Positions 62,814 to 64,000 of a stretch of DNA of 64,000 nucleotides are shown here, one piece after another (positions within the stretch are counted from its first letter, which is position 1; every line of letters starts with the position of its first letter). The stretch comes from Sycon ciliatum. Its lineage: Eukaryota; Porifera; Calcarea; Leucosolenida; Sycettidae. The notes beneath the pieces were generated by a model. It worked only from the letters and a program-made list of their open reading frames with translations, was not told the origin of the DNA and did not search any database. The stretch is taken from contig NC_088650.1 in the NCBI RefSeq assembly GCF_964019385.1, positions 24,329,711-24,393,710 of the forward strand. The letters run 5' to 3'. The position numbers and the translations under genes were made by a program.

Positions 62814-62994
62814 CTGAAAGAGAGCAGCAACATCGCGGTTAAGATTAGAATAACTATAGCCTTTTTTGAAGTTTGGTACTTTCGCAATACTTTGTGACTG
62901 AATCTAAGCAGCTGCTCTCAACCATAAACCACTTTAGATTCTGCACAAGACAAAAAATGTGAAAGACCCACAACTGATGCTTCTACTTCCATAT

Positions 62995-63100
62995 GCACAC
63001 ATGCACATGCACATACACACGCACACCACACATGCATCAGTGCACACACATGTACACACACATACACACACATGCACACACATGCACACACACACATTCA

Positions 63101-63131
<31 letters not shown>

Positions 63132-63132
63132 T
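62995..63132. repeat. CA microsatellite at the 3' side of the LINE ORF
   Basis: Interrupted CA tract ending about 70 bp from the LINE ORF stop on its 3' side; it may be the element's repeat tail. Confidence 0.88.
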
Positions 63133-63202
63133 ACTGCTACTACTATTGACAGCTGCCAGAAATGGCCACGCCGCTCCCCAAAGGGAGGTACTGTCAGAGA
63201 GG

Positions 63203-64000
63203 TTAGGGGAGAGGTAGGCAGTGCTTCAAATGGCGCTCCAGGTCCTGTCGCCTCCGAAACTGGCGTTGACTACAGACTCGGCAATGATGTTCAAAGTGCT
63301 GGCGATCAGTCACTGTAGGGCGCTTCGGGCGGGGTCCACAGCGATGGCGCTTGAGGCCAGCAGTAGACTTGAAAGTACGCTGGCAGGCAGTACACACCGG
63401 GACCTCGGCAACAGGAGGAGCATCAAAAGGCGGTCGGTCGTCACAGTTGTCACTCCCTAGGCACTTATGCACTGCAAGCCCACCCCTGCTCCGGAGCCAT
63501 CTACTGCAGGCAGGACACTGCACCGACCCAGGCTGCTGTGATACGGGGAGCTGTCGGACTGCTGTGCACTTGTGCCGGGCCATGTCGGCGCGCCGACGAA
63601 ACAGGCGGCCGCAAGCGTGGCACACAATCGTCTTCGGGGCAGGCTCCTTCACCCCCGCTGCTGCCGACACTATGTCACGCCACTCTCCGCGATCGTTGGC
63701 TGATTGGAACCAATTGTGCACACCGGCCACAGTCAGATCAGCCTGGACAACGTCCTTCCAGCGATGTCGGGGGCCGCAAAACGGGCGGGTTCGTGGAAGA
63801 TGAGCGAAGAGCAACTGCTTGGGTAACCGATTGTTATCAAGCCGAGCTAGGTGCCCAAGCCACTCCAAGCGTCTTCGCTGTACCATGCACGACAGTGGAG
63901 TAGGGTCACCCCACTGTGTGCGTAGTTGCTCCGATGTAATGTGCTGCTCCCACTGGCGGCCGCGCGAAATGCCAAGGATTGACCGTAGGTTGGCGTGATG
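63203..64000 (-). mobile_element. LINE reverse-transcriptase ORF, 3' end, with four C2HC finger motifs
   Basis: Open from the window edge for about 265 codons. HHANLRSILGISRGRQWEQH then RRRLEWLGHLARLDNNRLPK then GPRHRWKDVVQADL is the conserved stretch after the RT domain of many non-LTR retrotransposons. After it come CHACGRLFRRRADMARHKC, CPACSRWLRSRGGLAVHKC, CTACQRTFKSTAGLKRHRC and CRVCSQRQFRRRQDLERH with a final C: four C-x2-C-x11/12-H-x1-4-C motifs. The frame has no break within the window, so this copy may be fairly young. Fingers at the C-terminus probably help nucleic-acid binding (inference). Confidence 0.82.

Larger units (their letters stand above)
50967..62813 (-). other. Module A: LRRNT - 9 LRR - LRRCT-like - Ig - EGF fragment - 4 EGF
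   Basis: Seventeen exons, 564 codons. The Ig domain sits in one 267-nt exon and the C-terminal LRR cap has only one clear Cys, both shared with module C. The four EGFs follow the same subtype order and nearly the same lengths as module C (132/117/114/132 against 129/132/114/129 nt). The upstream border of the cap exon is phase 1, so it could follow a signal-peptide exon or another EGF. Confidence 0.75.

Overview
The window is nuclear DNA of an animal. It has short exons with GT/AG borders in long introns, extracellular domains (EGF, Ig, LRR), many DNA-transposon relics and a very high load of CA/GA/CAG microsatellites. The domain mix and repeat content suggest a non-bilaterian animal such as a sponge, but the sequence alone does not prove this.

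Almost the whole window (about 62.8 kb down to 0.2 kb) can be read as ONE minus-strand gene. I placed 75 short exons by domain homology plus splice-site and phase consistency. They form four successive modules, each with the order LRRNT cap, 8-13 leucine-rich repeats (one repeat per exon, phase 2 introns), LRRCT-like cap, Ig-like domain, short EGF-like fragment, then 2-7 EGF domains (phase 1 introns). The modules are A (62.8-51.0 kb), B (50.4-34.1 kb), C (33.9-18.8 kb) and D (18.3-0.2 kb). A resembles C (Ig in one exon, same order of EGF subtypes). B resembles D (Ig split over two exons, a classic Cys-rich LRRCT, matching LRR exon lengths including a 90-nt LRR). The locus therefore looks like a tandem duplication of a two-module unit (A+B, then C+D). 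Module-to-module gaps are only 607, 240 and 504 bp, with intact donors and acceptors in matching phase and no visible terminal or signal-peptide exon between modules. I therefore read it as a single giant secreted or membrane protein of at least 2,400 residues in this window, with neither N-terminus nor C-terminus included.

The last part of module D (0.2-5.1 kb) is a recent tandem expansion: five near-identical 117-nt EGF exons inside roughly 0.4-2 kb repeat units whose introns are also conserved.

The introns are full of mobile-element relics: two piggyBac-like elements with TTAA duplications, hAT-like elements with 8-bp duplications (one nested, one carrying an inserted fold-back), a PIF/Harbinger-like MITE, two 182-bp mariner-like MITEs, three 'GTATTTTCC'-ended elements, a fold-back family sharing an ACTCGGATG...GAGCCA start, tRNA-derived SINEs, a solo LTR, and a Tc/mariner transposase relic. 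At the right edge is the 3' end of a LINE-type reverse transcriptase ORF that ends in four C2HC zinc-finger-like motifs. I saw no convincing plus-strand host gene.
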